Origin: Brachypodium distachyon
Taxonomy: Eukaryota; Streptophyta; Magnoliopsida; Poales; Poaceae
Assembly: GCF_000005505.3 (NCBI RefSeq)
Contig: NC_016133.3
Coordinates: forward strand, 11,718,001 to 11,782,000
Length of the DNA stretch: 64,000 nt
Direction: 5' to 3'
Shown: positions 33,501-46,388 of the stretch, one piece after another
Numbering within the stretch: the first letter of the stretch is position 1
Layout: each line of letters starts with the position of its first letter
The notes under the pieces: model-generated
Database searches by the model: none
What the model was told of the DNA's origin: nothing
The model's input: only the letters and a program-made list of their open reading frames with translations
Translations under genes and position numbers: made by a program

Positions 33501-36500
33501 ATAATATTTATTTACCTGTCACATCATTCCAAGAAACAACTGATAATAAAATAGAAGGCAGGGTTGAATCTAGGAAAGAGATGGTTAGTAATGGATTTCA
33601 TGTTGGGTCAAAGGTGGAAGAGTCTGCAGCTTCCAGTGAAATTTTGGATGACACGAAAGATCTCTTAAAACAAGAAAGGATCCAAGAAGTAATGCCATCA
33701 GGTTCTTCTGGGCATGGCAAACATGAGGAATCATCCGCTATGGCTGAAGATGGGGAACATCACAGCACCAGTATCATCAGCAATGGGAACATTTCTAACG
33801 AAGATCAAGCCGATGATGCACTTGATTCTGACAGTATACTGATTTTGATGTCTAGCCAATGCATCACAAAGCAGATTATATGTCTCCCGAGCCAACTGTG
33901 CCGTATAAAATACTACGGGAACTTTGATTTGTCCTTGGGGCGATATTTGCAAGACATTTTGCAGAATCAGGTAACAACAGTTTACCACTTCTTCGTTTGT
34001 TCACACATTGTTCTTATTTACACTGAATATTATATTTTTGTGCTAGTAATGTACATTTTATTTCGGCTCCATTGATACTCTTTTTTGCGATGTTATTTGG
34101 CTCACTAATATTTATTCGTACTAGAAAGCAAGCTGCTCATCTTGTCAAGAGCCTCCAGAGGCTCACATATATTCTTACACTCATCAAAATGGGAATTTGA
34201 CTGTTCAATCAAAGAATTTGGTGTCCCAACATCGCTTACCTGGCGAATCCGAAGGAAAAATATGGATGTGGACTAGATGCTTGAGATGTGAACATGAACA
34301 TGGGACATCTAAATCGACTCCTAGAGTGTTAATATCATCTGAAGCGCGCAATCTCTCTTTTGGGAAATTCCTGGAACTCAGTTTTTCAAGTCACTCCGCA
34401 GCGAGAAGGCTATCCATATGTGGGCATTTGGTGAACAGGGACTGCTTGCGTTTTTTTGGGTACGCTCGATGTACTTTTCACATCAAACAAAATTATTTTT
34501 TGGCTGCCTTTAGATGTAACTATTTCTTTAATGATAATTTCTTTTTCTTACTGACTTCAGGTTGGGCTCCAAAGTTGCAATGTTCCGCTACTCCTCAGTA
34601 GAAATTTACACTACCTGCAAACCACCACCCACCCTCCACTTCGACAACCCTAGCAGACAGAATTGGTTTGAAAAAGAGAGGATACATGTATGTCTTAATA
34701 CTCTCTACCATTACCATCTCATAGTTGTCTCCAGTACATGCATAGTAATACTTTTTTTTTTGCACTTTCAAAGATTCTTGCTAGAGGTATGAAACTTTTT
34801 TCTGAGGTAGCAACCTTGCTACAACTCTTGAAGAATCAGCATCATGATGTGACAGCAACCAGTTGTGGCACATTTGACCCTGTTAAGGACTTCTCTGAAC
34901 TCGAAGAGTTGTTGATGAAAGAAAAGGCCGATTTTGAGGTAGGCATCCTTGTCTTAATTTCTTTTAGACTGGAACTTTGTATGCCAATGAATTTGTTATG
35001 TTTAATTTATATTTATGGGTTACTATCTTTATTTTTATGCAGGATTCATTAGTAAAGACAATCAACCAAAATGGGAGATCATCCTCATCTGTGCATGAGC
35101 TTCTTAATATAAATTGGTCTTACCAGGATGTTCTACTTGAACTTTATGTATGGGACCGTCGGCTCGACGAACTTTCTATGTGTAAATCTGCTGGGCAAGG
35201 GAGTGTTGGTAATAGCAATAATCCTAGCGGAACTGCAGACAAGATTTCTGGGGCCAACTACGAGATTGACAAGAAAATTGGTGAACTGACGTGTGATAGA
35301 ACTATGACAGCTGTGAGGTCAGATGGTACCACTGATTGCACTGATTGCACAAGTAACAATATTCCCATTGACCATCAATCTGGTGAGACCGCAGCACACT
35401 TGCTTGATGATAGTCAGGGAGCTGGCAACTCTGAACCTTCTTGCAGTGAAGGTAGTAAAGATGAAGGATCTCGATCTCTCATTGCTCCTGATCAAGTAGA
35501 GGTAGAGAGCACGCCACAAAACCAAAAAGTACCTTCACTTGAAGTTTCAAGTCATACAGAGGTCCAGGGTAACGGGGTAGTTGCACATCCAGTTTCCAAG
35601 GAACAAGAGCCTTCAAGCACTCTCCAGAAGTTCAGAAGTACTGATTGGGATGACAGTGATAGATGGATTTGGAGTTCATTTTGTGAGTCTCAACTGGCTT
35701 ACAGGAAGGACATTCAAATGGGATGTTTGGAGAAATTTTATCTTGTTAACCATTACTCCCCATCTCACCTCTCCCCCTTGTTTGAAAAACATGAGGAGGT
35801 GGACACTCCTCAGTTCACAGTTGGCCCCGGTGGTAATATTTTATGTGTATTGGAGCATGAGGTATCTAGTATAATAGCTCGTGCTCTCGCCATATCTGAG
35901 GAACGTAGGCAGGATACCATAGTCGAGAACGAGACGGGGGAGGGCAGGGTGGAGCATGGTAAAACGATGGAGAAATCCTATAGCTTTTTCTCTGAAGGTT
36001 CTTTTAGCTCGTCACCATGGTCATCTATTGGATCATTAGATTCTGAAGCAAGCTTTTCATCTTCTATTTCGTCATATCCATCTGACGACCTCTCTGGTTA
36101 TGATACCTTGCCTTTATTGTCCTTGGTACACCCAGAAATCACTGTGAACGGAAAAGTAACTCTCAGAGGCAAATATTCGGTTACTAGTATATATTCGAAC
36201 CAATTCTACCTTCTTCGAAAGAAGTGCTGCCCATCTGAGCTTGCATATATTACTTCCTTAAGCCGCTGTAAGAAGTGGGACGCTCAAGGTGGAAAGAGTA
36301 AGGCTTTATTTGCAAAGACATTGGATGACAGGTTCATCATAAAGCAAATCAAGAAAACAGAGTTTGAGTCCTTCATAACATTTGCCCCTGATTACTTCAA
36401 GCATGCTTACCATTCTCTAGACACTGGCAGCCAAACTTGCCTTGCCAAAATATTAGGAATCTATCAGGTAGGTTTTTTTGACAACTGATTTCTATTCGAT

Positions 36501-37247
36501 TTATTTCCTGACTTCTATTGGGTTTTCATATGACTTGTTGTTTCAGGTCAAGCAAATAAGGCATGGCAAAGAGATCAAAATGGATCTGATGGTGATGGAA
36601 AATCTCATGTTTGGGCACAATATTTCACGAATTTATGACCTTAAAGGTGCTATTTTTTCACGACACATCGCCAAATCAAATGACCCTGACACTGTTTACT
36701 TGGATCAAAACTATGTTGAGGACATGCGTGTATCTCCGATCTATATTGGTGGAAGAACGAAGCATCTTTTGCAGCGTGCAATCTGGAATGACACATCATT
36801 CCTCACTGTATGTATAATGCATATCCTATATCTGCAGATAATCATGTTTTCAAATAAATATATGTCCTAACAAAATTATTGTACTTGCAGTCAGTTAACG
36901 TTATGGACTATTCTCTGCTTGTGGGAGTGGACAAAGAAAAGAATGAACTTGTGTTTGGCATCATTGATTATTTGAGGCAATATACTTGGGACAAACAGCT
37001 GGAGACATGGGTCAAGAGTTCTTTGGTTCGAAAAAATGTTTCACCGACTGTAATTTCACCCAAGGATTACAAGAAAAGGTTTAGAAAGTTCATGGCCAAG
37101 TACTTCCTCACAGTTCCGGATACTTGGAGTCCCGAGAATTCTTCTGGGCCATACAAATCCTTTGGCCATAGCAATAGCAAGTTGGTAGAAGCCGATAATG
37201 ATGACAACCTGCTTCAGCATCCAATTGAAGCTGAGGCATGTGTCTAG
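30508..37247 (+). CDS. 1-phosphatidylinositol-3-phosphate 5-kinase, FAB1C/D-like (no FYVE)
   Basis: Coding exons: 30508-30542, 31040-31735, 31830-31974, 32081-32428, 33035-33970, 34125-34459, 34561-34687, 34774-34938, 35043-36467, 36547-36807 and 36891-37247 (4830 nt, 1609 aa). All junctions are GT-AG and phases agree. The N-terminus is acidic and Ser-rich without FYVE zinc-finger cysteines. A CCT (TCP-1/Cpn60) domain spans about residues 245-500 (GLVFKKNTAHKHMPTSCHNP, DIQELLLRQGCTLILDMK, PRPLGCTILLRGANTEELKK). The FAB1 Cys-rich block follows (RIKYYGNFDLSLGRYLQD, IWMWTRCLRCEH), and the C-terminal lipid kinase domain covers about 1340-1580 (SKALFAKTLDDRFIIKQIKK, RIYDLKGAIFSRH, NVMDYSLLVGVD, FGIIDYLRQYTWDK). 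It makes PI(3,5)P2 on endosomes and vacuoles (established). The shape matches Arabidopsis FAB1C/D rather than FYVE-bearing FAB1A/B. The short first exon and the start are the least certain parts. Confidence 0.92.
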
Positions 37248-40200
37248 TTCTGTTCAGGCTGGCATGTGTCTAGGCTATTCAGGACTCCTCTGACAGTGCT
37301 GTTGAAGCCTATCCAGTCGTCGTCGTTGTTGTTTCTTTGGCTTGTTTTCGCTTTGTAAAATTGTGTACATATGAGGGCCTCACAATTGACCTTTCCAGAA
37401 GTTTGCACCTTTTAGGCAGATTACTGGGCAAGTGAGGCCCACAGTACATGTACCTATACAAATGTAAATTGTTGATTTCACAATTATTATAGTGAAATTT
37501 ACAAAATTGGTATGATTTTTTTGGGATCTACTAGGCTGAAGCCTTTTCTACTTGCTTAATTATTTCTTATAATGCCTGACACGGCTAACCGTCCATGTTG
37601 GACTTCTGATCTCTGTTCAAATTTGATCAGTTTGATCCGTATTTGACTTTCATTACTCCGCTATAGTTACATTCATGGAAATGGCCAATTTAATGCCTCT
37701 TGATCTTACTGCACACCTTATGAAGAACATTTTGTTGTCAGATGGACATTGTCTATTTTGTTGTGTGCACCCAGTCACTACAATTTTGCAGATCTGCTGG
37801 TATGATATGTACTGCTTACTTTCTTTCATCAATCAGTTCCACGTATTATTTAAAATGAGTGAAATCAAGTTAAACTTGTTTGTTCCAAGTTTGTTCCTTG
37901 AATTTTGTTGTAATATGTGTTTATGCCCCAATCTCTCTTATGATATCAAGAAACAGAATATAATTTGATTCCTGTTTGTTTTCAGGAAATAACTCACTGG
38001 GGAGGACACCACTCTTTATAAGTCCTGCATCACATAGTAGCTGCCTGGTGACATGCCTCATCTATGCAGTTGGTCTATGACTCTATGTTCTATACTTTAT
38101 TGCTATATAACACTTGATATTTTATATTCTCAGCTTTGACGAGGCAAATTGTTAGTAGATCCTAAAATTAACTATTTATTTAATTTACACAGTACACACT
38201 TTGCTGATAAGGGATGCTCCAAAGTAATGCTCCAGTTCCTTTTCTAGAACCACTGGTTATTTAAATTGGTGCATTTTCAGGAGAATTATCTAGCATCCTG
38301 TAATGCAATTTCTGATTGATCAGATAATTGATGGAAAGAACTTTCTGTGTATTCACTTAGCAGTCTGGCTGATACTTAACATCTACTAGTGTGTGCAATC
38401 CATAGTCTGGACCATGAACATCGGCAGGAAGGGATTCCTGCAAATGAACATGTGAGACCTCGGTGAGTTAGTTCATTTTAAGCTTTCTTATTTTCTACCC
38501 TTGCAAAACTTTGTTGACTAATCCACATAACCCTTTGTTGAACTTTATAGTGCGTAGCACATTTTTCTGCAGCTATAATCTTATCATACTATCTTATAAA
38601 AATTCCTGATGAATGTTAAACATGTGTTTTTATCATTTGGCTGCATTGGTGGAATGGTAGATAGTAACAGTATACATTTCCAAGAAATGTGGTATTTGAA
38701 TATAGTCCCATTGATCTTCCCAAAGAGTTGCAGTGTGTGCGTGCTTCTTTCCGAGAGTCCTATATTTGCATTTATTTTTCACTGATTGTTTCAGTGAGTA
38801 TGAAACTATGAATTCATATGCAGTGTCGCTTGTGAAGTTGGCTTTGCAGCATTTATCTCAAGACATTCCTTTTTCCCTGTCATTTTATTACTAACGCCGT
38901 CCAAACATAACGAGCACAATGCAAAACCACCTTCGCCCACTTTTCCAATTGGAGTTGCTATTTGTGTCTTAATACAATTCTTTTTTTGCTTCCAAAATGG
39001 CACATATACTGTTGTTATATATGTGTGTGTTCATGCTAAACTTTCTAGCTCATGCCTTGTGATCAGGAGATTATGTGTTGTCACAATGTGCTTGAGAGAC
39101 ATTCTTGGGCATGTCGTGCCACTTGCATCTTTGTTTTCATGACTGATGAATACACTGGGTTACGTGACAGATGAACTCATGTTAGTTTTTCGAGCAGAGT
39201 CTACCTCTTGCTCATTTGCGAGCAGTACTGATTTGAATAAATGATAGTACAGTACCTCAGAAGTCAGAGCACTGCTTGGAACAGGCGGTAATTTGCTTCA
39301 ACTGTAATCTACACATATAGTCACATCCGCTGAATCTTACATAGTTAACTTTTAAACATGAATATAAGAAATTGTTGACACTTCCTTCCCTATAGTAGCA
39401 AGAGGCAGTAGTCTGCTATTGTACCAATCATCAGTCAAGGAGGTAATCCACAAGAATGGGGTTGGCATGCATCTCTTTTCTCCTTTTCACTTTTGCAGGA
39501 GGGCATCAAATACATTGGCAGTAAGAGTATGACCAGAGGGAGGACTTTTAGATCATTGCAGAGTGGCTCATCATGATTGCGTGGATTCTATGCAAGTCTT
39601 GTCATTGAGAGGGAGGTTACAAAAGGATTGTCTGGAGAAGGTGATAATCTGTGTAATGATGCTGATCCTAACATCACTGATTCATATAGATTGGCACACC
39701 ATATTTTTTTTGAAAGAGAGAGATTGGCTCACTATATTTTGAATTCTGGATTTAGGATTGTAATAAGGAATGAGTTTTCTCTCGTACATCTTTGAGATTT
39801 CATTAATCATTTTTTTTTGCAGTGCTACTCTCAGTCTGTTTGAAGTTCCCATTAACTGCCGATTTTGAACAGTAAGCATTCATCCTAGGTGCTAATTTTA
39901 TTACACTGCACTGCAAACTCTTTCAATAGCTCTTTCAATAGCTGAATGCTTTGTAGGAATAATGTCGCATTAGATTTTTCTCATTTCATTTTTGAATTTT
40001 TTTTGTTTAGTAGCTAATGATGAATTGATCAAATCTGAAGAGAGAACTGTGGCATGGCACTGATGTTTTCTTGGTTGCAGATCCTGCTTTAGCAAAAAGC
40101 AGTTGGTGTCGCCATTTCAGTATAAGGGATTCGATTTGGTCGATTTATGCTCAGCTTTTTCCTGGTACTGGCAGAAGCTGCCTGAACCCCAAAGTATGGA

Positions 40201-41098
40201 GCATGGATTATGCTGCTGCTTACCATCATTTCTCTACTGTATAACCCTGTAAAGCAGCTCAAATCAATCAATTTTGCATTGCAGCAGTTGAGGGCATTCT
40301 CCTTTTTCCTGGAACCGATGCCTTCGAGTTCAAGGTGATCATCATGTCCCAATTCCAGAAGGCGATCTCATGATTCTACAACCAAAACGATGACTGCTGT
40401 CGGAGATCATATGGAGAATCATGTCAGGTAACTCGTTTTTTTTTTCAAAGCCACACTAAGGTGTGTATTGTCCCTAATTCCTTGCCTTGTCATCTTCTCT
40501 ATTTGTAGTAAAATAATCAATCTTTACTCTGCCAGTCGCCATGGCAACTAGTGGAGTGATCAATGATAAGGAAGGTGATTAGCCTACCACCAAAGAACAA
40601 AAAGAAGACGCAAAAGATGACAAGCACAAGAGTTCATTTTAACACCCCTAGTTGCACCCTTTTTGTCTCTGTCCAACAAGCTGCCCACATCTCCACAGCA
40701 CTTTTCCAGTTACAGAAAAGGGCAAAGAGTCGCTTCCCTTTTCCAATGCAGATTCTTCCTTTCACTATCAACCATTATATCATTCATCCATGGAAGAAAC
40801 TCCGCCTAGATCAATGCATTAAAAATTACTACACATATTCTGATTCTGATGCTCATAATAGGTAGGCCTAAGCACAAACTGCCTGCCATCACCATTGCTG
40901 CTTAAAGAAGACACGATGCAAAGATGATAGACACACACACTAGCTGGCTAGCTGCTATGGTAGCTAGAGAGAGTAGCTAGATTACCCAATCACAAAAGCA
41001 AAAAACACCTACATTTTTCTTAAAATTGTTAGCCTAGTTGTACTATCTACCATGCCCTGTTTGTTTCTGCTAATAGCTGCTGCAAACTCCGATCAGCT
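37248..41098. other. FAB1 3' region and long intergenic stretch
   Basis: The FAB1 3' untranslated region probably reaches about 37510. The following 3.5 kb up to the BPS1-like gene is moderately AT-rich with exon-like acceptor tracts (for example 'tttttcag' near 37985 and 'ttttgcag' near 39500), but no frame long or conserved enough to call. It could contain an extended 3' end or a non-coding transcript. A short eroded MITE-like phrase (TTACTAACGCCGTCC) is at about 38888. Confidence 0.35.
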
Positions 41099-42137
41099 TC
41101 AGCGATGGCTGCACAGGTCAGACAGCATCTTCCTGCCTTCCACAATCTCATCAAAGAAGTCATCCAGTTCGCCGACGACACTCTCCGCACCTGACTGCAG
41201 CACCCCAACCCAGCCTTTGATGATCTCCACCCTCTCGGCGATCTCACCGGGGTCGGCATACCCTGTGGCGATGACCCTGTCGAACTCTGCCTTGAGGCTC
41301 TCGATGCCGGCCCTGGCCTGCCGGAACTCGTACATCATGACGCCAGAGCCAGAGTGCTGCCCGGCTACTGCCTCCATCTCCTCGGCGACGCGCTGGCGCA
41401 GGCGCCCCATGGAGGAGACGTAGCCAGCACCCGTGGCACGGAACATGGGCGCACAGCCAAGGTCCGGGAGGCAGGAGACCGTCCCAGAGATGAGGATCAT
41501 GAGGAGGAAGGAGCTGGCGTTGCGCAGCGCGTAGAGCACGCCCCGGAAACCGTTGAAGGCGTTGAGCTTGAACTCCACGGGCGACCGGTCGTCGAGCAGC
41601 AGCGACGCTGGGTCGATCCTAGCCTCCGCAAGCGCCCGGTTCTCCTGCTCCAGCCCAACAGCCTGCCGCCTTGGCGCGTTGATCGCACGCATCACCTGCC
41701 AGCCAGTAGGTGTCAATGATGTGATCAGAATCAGATATATTCAGATCAATAGAGGCAGGGGGGGATCGTCGATCGGACTGTACCTGACGGGCTGTGTGTG
41801 GGTTGGGGCTGCAGAGCCAGTCGTCGAAGGCGGCATCGATGCGGGTGGCGGAAGCGCAGTAGGTGTCCAGCGCGGTGGCGCCGGCCTTGACGACCTGGCA
41901 GGCCTCCCATAGCCGGGAGGTCTCGTCCATGTACTCGTCCAGCCAGCTCTCACCGGGCGGCAGGTGGAGCCGCTGCACCAGGTGGACGAGCTGCGAATGC
42001 AGGGACCGGAGCAGCGCCGCTGCCTGTTGGAGGAACGGCGCCGACACGAACGCGCCCTCCGGCGACGATGACGAGGCGGCCAGCGTGCCGTGGAGTTCGT
42101 CCAGGCCGTGCGCGATGGAGGAGTAGAATCCGTTCAT
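41099..42137 (-). CDS. BPS1-like (BYPASS1-related) protein
   Basis: Two exons on the minus strand: 42137-41784 (118 codons) and 41695-41099 (199 codons with the stop), phase 0, 88-base GT-AG intron, 316 aa. Starts MNGFYSSIAHGLDELHG. Conserved-looking blocks are LLRSLHSQLVHLVQRLHLP, WLDEYMDETSRLWEACQVVK, FNGFRGVLYALRNASSFLLM and, near the end, EIIKGWVGVLQSGAESVVGELDDFFDEI. The middle has one hydrophobic stretch (ASSFLLMILISGTVSCLP) that could be membrane-associated; the C-terminus is predicted helical. Architecture and motifs fit the plant BPS1 family (PF05633), whose founder restrains a root-derived mobile signal. Biochemical function is unknown. The ATG at 42137 is the first methionine that gives the family N-terminus. 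Confidence 0.8.
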
Positions 42138-42258
42138 GGCGACTCTATTTGTTGTATAACTGGGAGCAGCAGAGCAGAGCAAAGATCGAGATGAGAAGAG
42201 AGTGTGGTGCATGGGAGTGGAGGCTCTGCGCTGAGCTGGAACAGAGACTCTCGGTCAG

Positions 42259-42266
42259 CTTATATA
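42259..42266 (-). promoter_or_regulatory. TATA box of the BPS1-like gene
   Basis: TATATAAG on the gene strand, about 125 bases upstream of the ATG at 42137, predicting a leader of about 95 bases. Confidence 0.5.
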
Positions 42267-43011
42267 GAGGAAGACTAGAAGACTGGACTTAGAGTGAGGG
42301 CAGTGAGTTGTACTATGGGGAAGCAATGATGGTTTGTCCGGCGGTCAGGGGGAAGGATGATTGGGGACTGGGCTGGGCAGCCATTGCCAGGACTCCTGTA
42401 TGTGCTCCTCCTCTTCATGACCATTCTAATGGCATTGCCAATGCTTGAGAGCTAGTCCTACTAGCATGCAATGGAATGCATGGGAAAATGTACTTACTCA
42501 GCCTAGCTAGCTGCCACAGCCATTTTAATTTCCCCATGAATATCCCACCAGTTAATTTCCCCATGAATATCCCCCCACTCCAGTACTCCTACTCCAATTC
42601 TTGTCTTGAGTTGCATACTGCTGGTCCAGATTCAAGGGTAGGGACCATTTGCCATTGACAGTGTACTACTGGCGATTGATTATGAAGTTGTTGGTGCTAA
42701 TCAAGGACTCACTAGTGCTACTACTACTTGAGCAGACAGCTGTCATCTGCTGCTGCTGCTGCTTTCCATATTCTGAATCCGGGTGGGAGGGAGGAAAAAG
42801 GAGGGGGGCCAATGTGCCGGGCCTCTGCTGGGAGCACCATCAATAAGCAGCAAGGAAGCAAAGAGAAGCAAGCGCTGGCTGCACTGCACTCCCCTGTCTG
42901 GCCTTCCCAATGCACTCAGCCACCTGTTAGTCCAGAAAGGAAACATTTTTCCTGGATACATGAACTCTATGGAGTATATTGACCATTGCAGCCACTGTGG
43001 GTACTTCTTTG

Positions 43012-43018
<7 letters not shown>

Positions 43019-43076
<58 letters not shown>
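43019..43076. repeat. (AT)29 microsatellite
   Basis: Uninterrupted AT dinucleotides over 58 bases, followed by the imperfect AATATATATAG. Confidence 0.98.
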
Positions 43077-43084
<8 letters not shown>

Positions 43085-44846
43085 TAGTATGGCAGCTAGC
43101 TGCAAGCAAATGTGTTTGTTTTCTTGTTCTTTTTTCTTTTGTGCAGGCCTGAAGAGGAGCTAGCTTCTTCTTCTTCGAGATGCATGGGATGCGTTGCTGC
43201 ATGAGCCAATAGGAGCAGAGGAGTATGAGGACAAAGTTTCAAAGGTGGCAGGGAGTCCTAGAGATGTGTCGACAAGGTGAGCTGTACTCTACTGCTTACT
43301 TGCCCGTGGATTAGTGGGGCACTTAATTTAATTTGCTTGAATTGATGTTAGGAGGAATGATGGGTTTCCTTGTACCCGTACAAATCTCTCAGTCCGCGGC
43401 CAACACAACCCCCATGCTTCCATGCAATGCAATGCCAATGCAATGGCTTGGCCGCCTTTTGAGGTCCTTCTCCCTCTCGCCCGGGCCTCCAGTCCGGCAA
43501 TCATGCCCAATATATGCTCTCGTGCCCCCTTCTTCTTCCTCTCCATTATGACTACTCCGTTTCTCTAGGGCACACGTCGGGCCCCGCATGTCGGTCAAGC
43601 CCTTGAGAAACTCATGACAGTCTTAATTCCAACACACAACTTCTACAAAAAAAAAATGTTTCTATTGTGATGATACTGTGTAAATTAAGAAGACTACAAA
43701 TTAGTCTGGATTGACAACATTTCTAACATAGTCTATGTTGCTTGTAAAACATGCATGCTTGTAGTATACTAGTACTGCATATATGCGGTGGCTTCATTAT
43801 AGTATTAGGATTGTCTTTTTGGTCCAATCCAATTCAAACACCACAGCTTCATCGGTGCATGCAATCCATCTCGTGGCAAGTGCTAAACCCTTTTAAGAAA
43901 TGGAGCTCGTGGGGTTTTGGGAGGAGGCGAGGGGGATGTGGATTTGGTTGGGGAAATCAAAGGGGATGTGTGTTGTTTCCTTTGCCCTAACCAAGAACAA
44001 AGATTAATTAAGCTAAATCTTACTCCATGATCCATGCATCAGCTAGGAGCTACCTTTGAAATACTACTACTACTTGGCCAGCCGTGCCGTACATGCTGCG
44101 TGGTTGACCGGTGGGGGTCCAAGCACCACTCATCGGCCGGCCATGAATATTCTTCTTGTCCTCTTCCTGCTCTCTCTCTCCAGTCCTATAATCCATGCAT
44201 TCATCTCACTATGTATATATAGGCTCATTGCAAATTAAACAGATCATAAAAAGCAAAGATCATCTGTTTTTTTTATTTAGATCAAGACGGTTCGACTCCC
44301 ATAATTGAATTAGATGAAAAGACCATCTGCTAAACGTTTGCCAAACAGAAGAACATACAGTTCATATGCAAAACACTTTTATTGTCGGAAAAAGCACATT
44401 TTTTTGGTGTGTGTTCTATCTAATCAACTCTCTGTGTCTTATGTGTTATATACTATCTAAGTAAACTGTTTCCTGCAAATTTTTCCGTGGCGCGGTCTCT
44501 ATTCCGCATCCGCAATATATCCTCTCAATTTCTTCACATATAAATTTCCATGAATTAATTTGGTTTTCATAGCAACGAGATCCAAAAGGGCATTAATTAT
44601 CTGCCTGCCTGCCACAGTAATTTTACTTCTTGGATATACACACATATATAGTACACTTACTATTGGCGACCTTGTCCTGGACGCATAACTCCATTGTTTG
44701 CTCGAACTTGTAAAACAGGTGGTCACGGATATATCTACGTGGCACACGTATGCATGTCTAGTCCAAATTAGCATATGGGTTGGCGGCAACAGCATGCATA
44801 CATGAAAGCAGCAACGGCTAGCTTTTAATTTAGCATGTCTGGTCAG

Positions 44847-44847
<1 letters not shown>

Positions 44848-44878
<31 letters not shown>
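44848..44878. repeat. (CA)n microsatellite
   Basis: Uninterrupted CA/AC run of 31 bases. Confidence 0.98.
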
Positions 44879-44881
<3 letters not shown>

Positions 44882-45289
44882 TTTTCTCTCTTCTTTTTTC
44901 AAAATTTGTACAGACATTATTATGAAAATTAGCAGTACTACACTGCCAGTACAGAGTACTACTGCTACTGCTAGGTCTCATGATCAAAGTTGCTAGCTTA
45001 GCTAGGTGTGCTGTAGAGCTGTAGGAGTGTAGTAGTAGCTTGCAATGGTGTGGCTGCTGGCTTGACCAGAACTTTGAAAAATGCATGCAATGCATCTATG
45101 CTTGGACAGCAGCAGTCTACTACTACAAGTACTTATCACTCTACATACAGTACACAGAACAGAGATCAAAGTTGCTGCTGCTGTTGTTCTTCTGAAGCAG
45201 CAGCCATGCATGCATAAGGCTGACAGACGGTGGTGTTCTGTATTATAGCGTAGCTGGTTCTCGTTTGATTACTGCTGTCAAGAGAACCC

Positions 45290-46388
45290 CGTGCGATGCT
45301 ACGGAACAACGGAAAGTGTATCAAGCACGAGCCGGTGGAGGCGAAGTCTGGACATTGATCAACCGGCGCTCCCCTTTGAGTTGAGATCTGCAGGCGCCTC
45401 CTCAGCCTCGTCAACGACGGTGTGGTTCTCGCTTCCCAGCAGGGGTGGAGATCTCCAGCGGGCTTCTGCTTCCCTGTCTCCGTCACGCCTTGTATCCTCG
45501 ATGGGGGTCTCTGGGTCGGTGGTCAGGGGCCGGACGAAATCCCTGCCCGGCTGCGTCCGGTGCCAACGACGGCGACGCCTACGGGCGCCTTTACCTCCTT
45601 GGAGGCGTGGTCGTGGCCCCTGACCATTCCTTCTCCATCCTCGGGCTCCAGGGGAAACCCTTGGTTCGGTTTGCCATGGCTCCGAATCAGGCAGCAGCAG
45701 CGACACCTTGGCATCGTATCCTCCTTGGAGGCACTGCTTTGGTAGCCCGTGGGAGTTCGAGTGTCGTGGCATGAGATGGCAGCCTCTCTATTCTTGGCGG
45801 CGAGGCTTGGTGGTAGCGCGAAGCCGGTGTTGATCCTCTGCTCTGGGCGTTGGACTTCAAGGCGCGATGTTCGTCACTATCGGTTCCCTAGATGATGCAT
45901 CCTTCCCAATTCAGTCTGGTCCATTCCTCTACTTGCCGACCGGGGCTTGATCTGCTTCCAGATTGGCCTCCCTTCTTAGGCGTATTGTTGGGGGTTGGCC
46001 AGGGTGGTCTTGGTGTCATGGTCGCAGATTTGGGTGTCCTGCAGCTATCGTGAAGCGGCCTTCAAGGTCTTGTGCTCTGCCTTCTTTGCCCTAGGGCTGG
46101 AGGTGGGCAAGGCGAGTCTCATGTCATTGTGGTTTGAAGCTTGGTGGTGTCTCTTTAACCTGCTCTGACCCCAAGTTGGCTCAAGATCTGTTGGCTGTAG
46201 GTCTAGGCTAGCTAGGGCTCCGTCTTAGGTCGTCCGGAGAGGACGGTCATGTTTTTTCTTGCTTGGCCTCGCCGTTGGCGGGTGCGGTGCATATGTTGTA
46301 AATCTTGTAACTTTTGGTTACTCACGCTTCTTTGCGCTTTCTTCTTAATGAAAATGACATGCTTCCAGGCGTGTTCGAGAAAAAAAAA
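45290..46388 (+). mobile_element. 5'-truncated LINE-like element (3' part with poly-A)
   Basis: GC-rich sequence ending TTCTTAATGAAAATGACATG, then CGTGTTCGAG and an A-run at 46380-46388. This 'cttcttaatgaaa...cgtgttcgag-polyA' ending and the upstream phrases (cttggaggcgtggtcg, aggggaaacccttgg, tttgccatggctccg) recur at 3' parts of rice non-LTR elements (from memory). No reverse-transcriptase motif is present and the left border is approximate. The long ORFs inside are on conflicting frames and not real genes. Confidence 0.55.

Larger units (their letters stand above)
42267..45289. other. Intergenic stretch with microsatellites
   Basis: No gene supported over 3 kb. Contains (AT)n at 43019-43076 and (CA)n at 44848-44878, listed separately. 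Short direct repeats also occur, for example AATTTCCCCATGAATATCCC near 42528 and 42556. The long ORFs here are translations of the AT repeat. Confidence 0.4.

Noticed and set aside
42743..43202. Open frames with long Ile-Tyr repeats on both strands
   Set aside because: They translate the (AT)n microsatellite and have no other coding evidence.
45291..45774. Several overlapping 100-codon ORFs
   Set aside because: They lie inside the GC-rich LINE-like element, in conflicting frames and strands, without conserved motifs.
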